This document shows positions 61,216 to 64,000 of a stretch of DNA of 64,000 nucleotides, one piece after another. Source of the DNA: Solen grandis (Eukaryota > Mollusca > Bivalvia > Adapedonta > Solenidae); assembly GCA_021229015.1 (NCBI GenBank), contig CM037789.1:27491480-27555479 (forward strand), written 5' to 3'. Both the position numbers and the translations under genes were made by a program. Below the pieces are notes generated by a model that saw only the letters and a list, made by a program, of their open reading frames with translations, searched no databases and was not told where the DNA came from. How positions within the stretch are numbered: the stretch's first letter is position 1; each line of letters begins with the position of its first letter.

Positions 61216-61685
61216 TGACCCAATCCAATCTCACTGAAATCAGATTCAGTATGTAACTGGATCTGACCACATCGTATAGAGGGTCATCACAGATTGACCT
61301 TTGTATAAGCCAATCAAATCGGCAGCTACAGAATCATTCGGTATAACCAGAGGAAATAACCGCATTCATCTCACAATAGGGTAGAAAGATTTGTAAGCAG
61401 CTGGGTAGCTCATTCGGTAGAGCATTTGCTCTGTAAGCAAAAGGCCCTGGGTTCGAGTCCTAGTCACGCTGCACATTTTTCTCACCCTGTGACAAATGTT
61501 TTACCAAAGTCAATTAGAAACATGCTATTTAAATGGTTTAAAATCGAGCACTTGTTTATGTATATAAATAACTTTAAAGGTCAATCTGACGTGAACCCTA
61601 ATGCGATGCTGTCAGATCCTAATCACGGATAGTAGAGGAGTGCAAATTAGTATATGATTTTAATAAGATTGGACCCAATCTGACT
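61216..61685. mobile_element. foldback element enclosing a tRNA-like sequence
   Basis: Left arm words GGATCTGACCACATCG, GGGTCATCAC and CAGATTGACCTTT (61259-61303) are mirrored in order at the right (AAAGGTCAATCTGAC, GTGAACCC, ATGCGATGCTGTCAGATCC, 61576-61619). Outer words CAATCCAATCT and AAGATTGGACCC are also inverted. Confidence 0.55.
61399..61471 (+). repeat. tRNA-like sequence, probably SINE-derived
   Basis: The D-arm GCTCATTCGGTAGAGC, the anticodon stem TTTGC/GCAAA and the T-arm CTGGGTTCGAGTCCTAG are all present. The anticodon loop TCTGTAA lacks T at position 33, and the acceptor stem (AGCTGGG/TCACGCT) has two mismatches, so a working tRNA gene is unlikely. Confidence 0.55.
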
Positions 61686-61796
61686 GAAGTACACAATCTT
61701 CCTCACATAGCGTAGCTTATATAGAGGAGATGACTTTAGTCAGATTGAACATGTCCAGTCAGTCTTGCTAACTTAGGAATTAGAAAGACAGGACCA

Positions 61797-62148
61797 TCAA
61801 TCTACTAGTAAATGTTGTTTGGTCAGACTGTCTGAATCTGAATCAAAATCATTGTAGATCCCAATACTGGGTTTTACAAAATGGAAAGAAAGCTCTGCAC
61901 TATTGGCGTTGGCTTTTAAGGCATTTTTGAATGCCTCAACCGTGCCAGCATGCACTATATTATCAGGGAGATGATTCAAGTGAATACTGTAATGTCCAAC
62001 ACAGCATATGTGCACTGAGGTAACTTGTTATTCCTGACATGCTGGTCTCGCTAGATGATAAAAAAATACTTCATATTGAAATTGAATAACTGGACTGAGG
62101 CTGAAATACTCGTTAAACTGCAAACGTGCAATATTGAACTGGTCTTAC
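61797..62148 (-). mobile_element. non-LTR retrotransposon 3' remnant
   Basis: A minus-strand frame reads NHLPDNIVHAGTVEAFK, matching the WNxLPxxVVxAxSVxxFK signature near the C-terminus of many LINE reverse transcriptases. Everything upstream is missing. The 27 bp at 62122-62148 recur exactly at 62551-62577, suggesting a second fragment. Confidence 0.5.
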
Positions 62149-62550
62149 ATCCTATTAAGCATAAACTTGCTAAATGTTTTATACTTTTCTTATCAATTTA
62201 AAGTACTAAGCGCAAACTGATGCATCCTTGCTGCAGTCAATTCTCAGCTGTAAGCCGCTTGGTTTCTAAATATTTGGCGGAAATCTGTTACAAACATCAC
62301 CATTTTCCTGCAAAAGTATCGTAGAAATGTTACCTTATTTAAAATCCTAATATAACAAAAAGTCTCCTTTTCTATCCTAACCCCGTAGGCCTATGAAAAA
62401 TGTTTTAAGTACAAAATCATCATTGTAAAGCCATTCGTGATTAACCGGAAGTTTCAATTAGACGCGTTTGGTTGGATGATGTTGGGGGAAATAAATATGG
62501 AACATGTTCTAATAAACGAAAAGAAGTGTTATTTAACTAATCTGAATCTG

Positions 62551-62760
62551 AAACGTGCAATATTGAACTGGTCTTACTAAATAGGAACTCAGTCCGGGAG
62601 TCAAAAGTTTTATCACATCACAAAGGCCAGAGATGTTCATTGCATTCAATTTCAGACAATATTGCTTATCACACAGCAAGACCGACTGTTTGATCCAACT
62701 CAATGTTGCTAGCAAGTCAGGAATAGCAAGTAACCTTAGCAAATCTTCAGCTGGGAGTGC
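62551..62760 (-). mobile_element. possible second LINE-related fragment
   Basis: Starts with the 27 bp shared with 62122-62148. A 69-codon minus frame here has no clear motif, so the link rests on the shared word. Confidence 0.3.
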
Positions 62761-63837
62761 TCAAAATTTGATGTCAGTGCAAGGGGAGTCCGGAGCATGC
62801 TCCCTCGAAAAACGAAAAAGCTTCTAGGTTGACGGAGATGCATTCTGAGGGGTATCTCGACGAAGAGGGGGGGGGGGGGGGGTGAAAATAATTATATGCA
62901 CTAAGGCACAGCCTCAGAGCGGGCGAAGCATAATCCACTTATTCAGAGGTACTAGATCTATTCAGTCAGTATATGTTACAGTCTAAGTAGATAAGGATAC
63001 ACTCATTAAAAGGATAACCATAAACATCCAGCAACTTGCTTCGAATGCTATCTTAAAATAAAAAAATAAAAAGTTCCAAATGGTTAAAAAAACAACACTA
63101 CCTATTTATCTATCATCATTTTTATTTTTAAATTAAATCAAGTAACTGTAATTCTAATAATCCCGTTTCATTTGTTGGTGTCCATTTATTAAATCCTGCC
63201 TCCAGTCACAATACGCACATCCTTTGAAAAAAAAAAAAAAAAAATAACAACTAACGTTACCTGAAATTCAAAGCCTTTTCCCTCCTAGAACATCTCAAAA
63301 TGCATCAACGTGGTTCTATCTACTATTTTTTTATATAGATATAAGTAAATTTATTTCAAACCTGGCAGTGCCCTGACCGAGTGAGGGTGTAAAATTTGGC
63401 AGAAAAAAAAGTGAAAAAAAAAATGAACCTTTTGTATAAAAATACATCATAACACCAAAATGTAGCGCAAGAGTAAATTATAATATTGCCATCGAAACTT
63501 GAAATAAAAACTGCGATAAAAACTTTATTTATTGAAGGTAACTCAATTAGTTTACATTGTTAGTAAAACTTTTTTACCCAAGTCCTTCTTAGGGAACAAA
63601 TAATCCCCATATCTTACGCCAGTGGCAGCATTTTTACAAATAGTTTTGAAAAAATCTTATTTCCGTGTTTTTTTGTTTTTCAGAATTCTTTTGGAATTTC
63701 CATGAAAATTAGGCCATTTTTTAATAGACTTAGCAACCTGTGTGATATCATGGCTAGACACAAACAAGGCACATTTCTGGGGAGCTGGCTACATAGGGGT
63801 GGTGTCACTACCCGATGAAAAATGTGTATTAAATTTT
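62761..63837. other. non-coding DNA with poly(G) and poly(A) runs
   Basis: A G-run of about 18 lies at 62865-62882 and an A-run near 63227-63243. No gene is seen. Confidence 0.4.
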
Positions 63838-63975
63838 GTTATTTTATTTACTGGGTTTAACGTCCTGCCAACAGTATTTCAGTCATTTGGAAACTACCAG
63901 TATGTTTACCTGAGACAGATACGGTGCTGCCACACTGCAGTATCAAGCCGTAGACAAGTGGCATGCATGCTCGAT
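63838..63975 (-). repeat. tRNA-derived SINE, 5' half missing, minus strand
   Basis: GGGTTTAACGTCCTGCCAAC, CAGTATTTCAGTCATTTGG and GCTGCCACACTGCAGTATCA. Similarity stops at the GTGGCATG word near 63966, before the tRNA head. Confidence 0.8.
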
Positions 63976-64000
63976 TATTCGAAATTTGCTGGTAAATCAA

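Noticed and set aside
59675..64000. Exons 4-13 of the second carnosine synthase-like copy
   Set aside because: Looked for the exon 4, 8 and 13 sequence patterns in this interval and saw none.

Overview
The window is AT-rich eukaryotic nuclear DNA with short intron-split exons, many tRNA-derived SINEs, foldback/MITE-type elements, degenerate tandem repeats, and three runs of exactly 100 N (11089-11188, 25108-25207, 60055-60154) that are scaffold gaps. The repeat styles and gene content suggest a mollusc, most likely a bivalve; this is inference from pattern, not a database match. No prokaryotic operon, CRISPR array or rRNA was seen.

Layout. 1-606 is the 3' end of a coiled-coil protein gene whose reading frame is broken at an A-run that matches a -1 slippery heptamer. 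607-12118 is non-coding and repeat-rich, with SINEs, a MITE and a long palindrome at 8433-8908. 12119-23197 holds the 3' ten exons (+) of a single-pass membrane protein with SEA domain, cysteine-rich EGF-like region, transmembrane helix and tyrosine-containing tail. 23.2-26 kb is repeats.

30418-40483 (+) is a complete 13-exon gene for a carnosine synthase 1-like ATP-grasp ligase. I could chain every exon in phase to a 969-residue protein; one intron uses a GC-AG boundary. A second copy of its first coding exon lies upstream at 28797. A third copy, together with copies of exons 2 and 3, lies at 57139-59674 and stops at the gap at 60 kb. The duplicated blocks are about 26.1-29.5 kb and 51.3-57.8 kb.

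43983-45082 (-) carries remnants of a reprolysin-type metalloproteinase gene. 51624-54394 is a 2.77 kb LTR-flanked element inserted in the downstream duplicated block. It has TG...CA ends, near-identical LTRs, a 4-bp target duplication confirmed by the empty paralogous site near 26.52 kb, a plausible primer-binding site, and only one ORF (342 codons, minus strand) with no visible pol. It is the best candidate for something undescribed. 60-64 kb is non-coding with a hAT-like MITE, a foldback element containing a tRNA-like sequence, a LINE 3' remnant and a SINE.

The nested insertions order the events: old duplication of the carnosine synthase 5' region, SINE insertion, recent copying of the first-exon block upstream of the intact gene, then LTR-element insertion.
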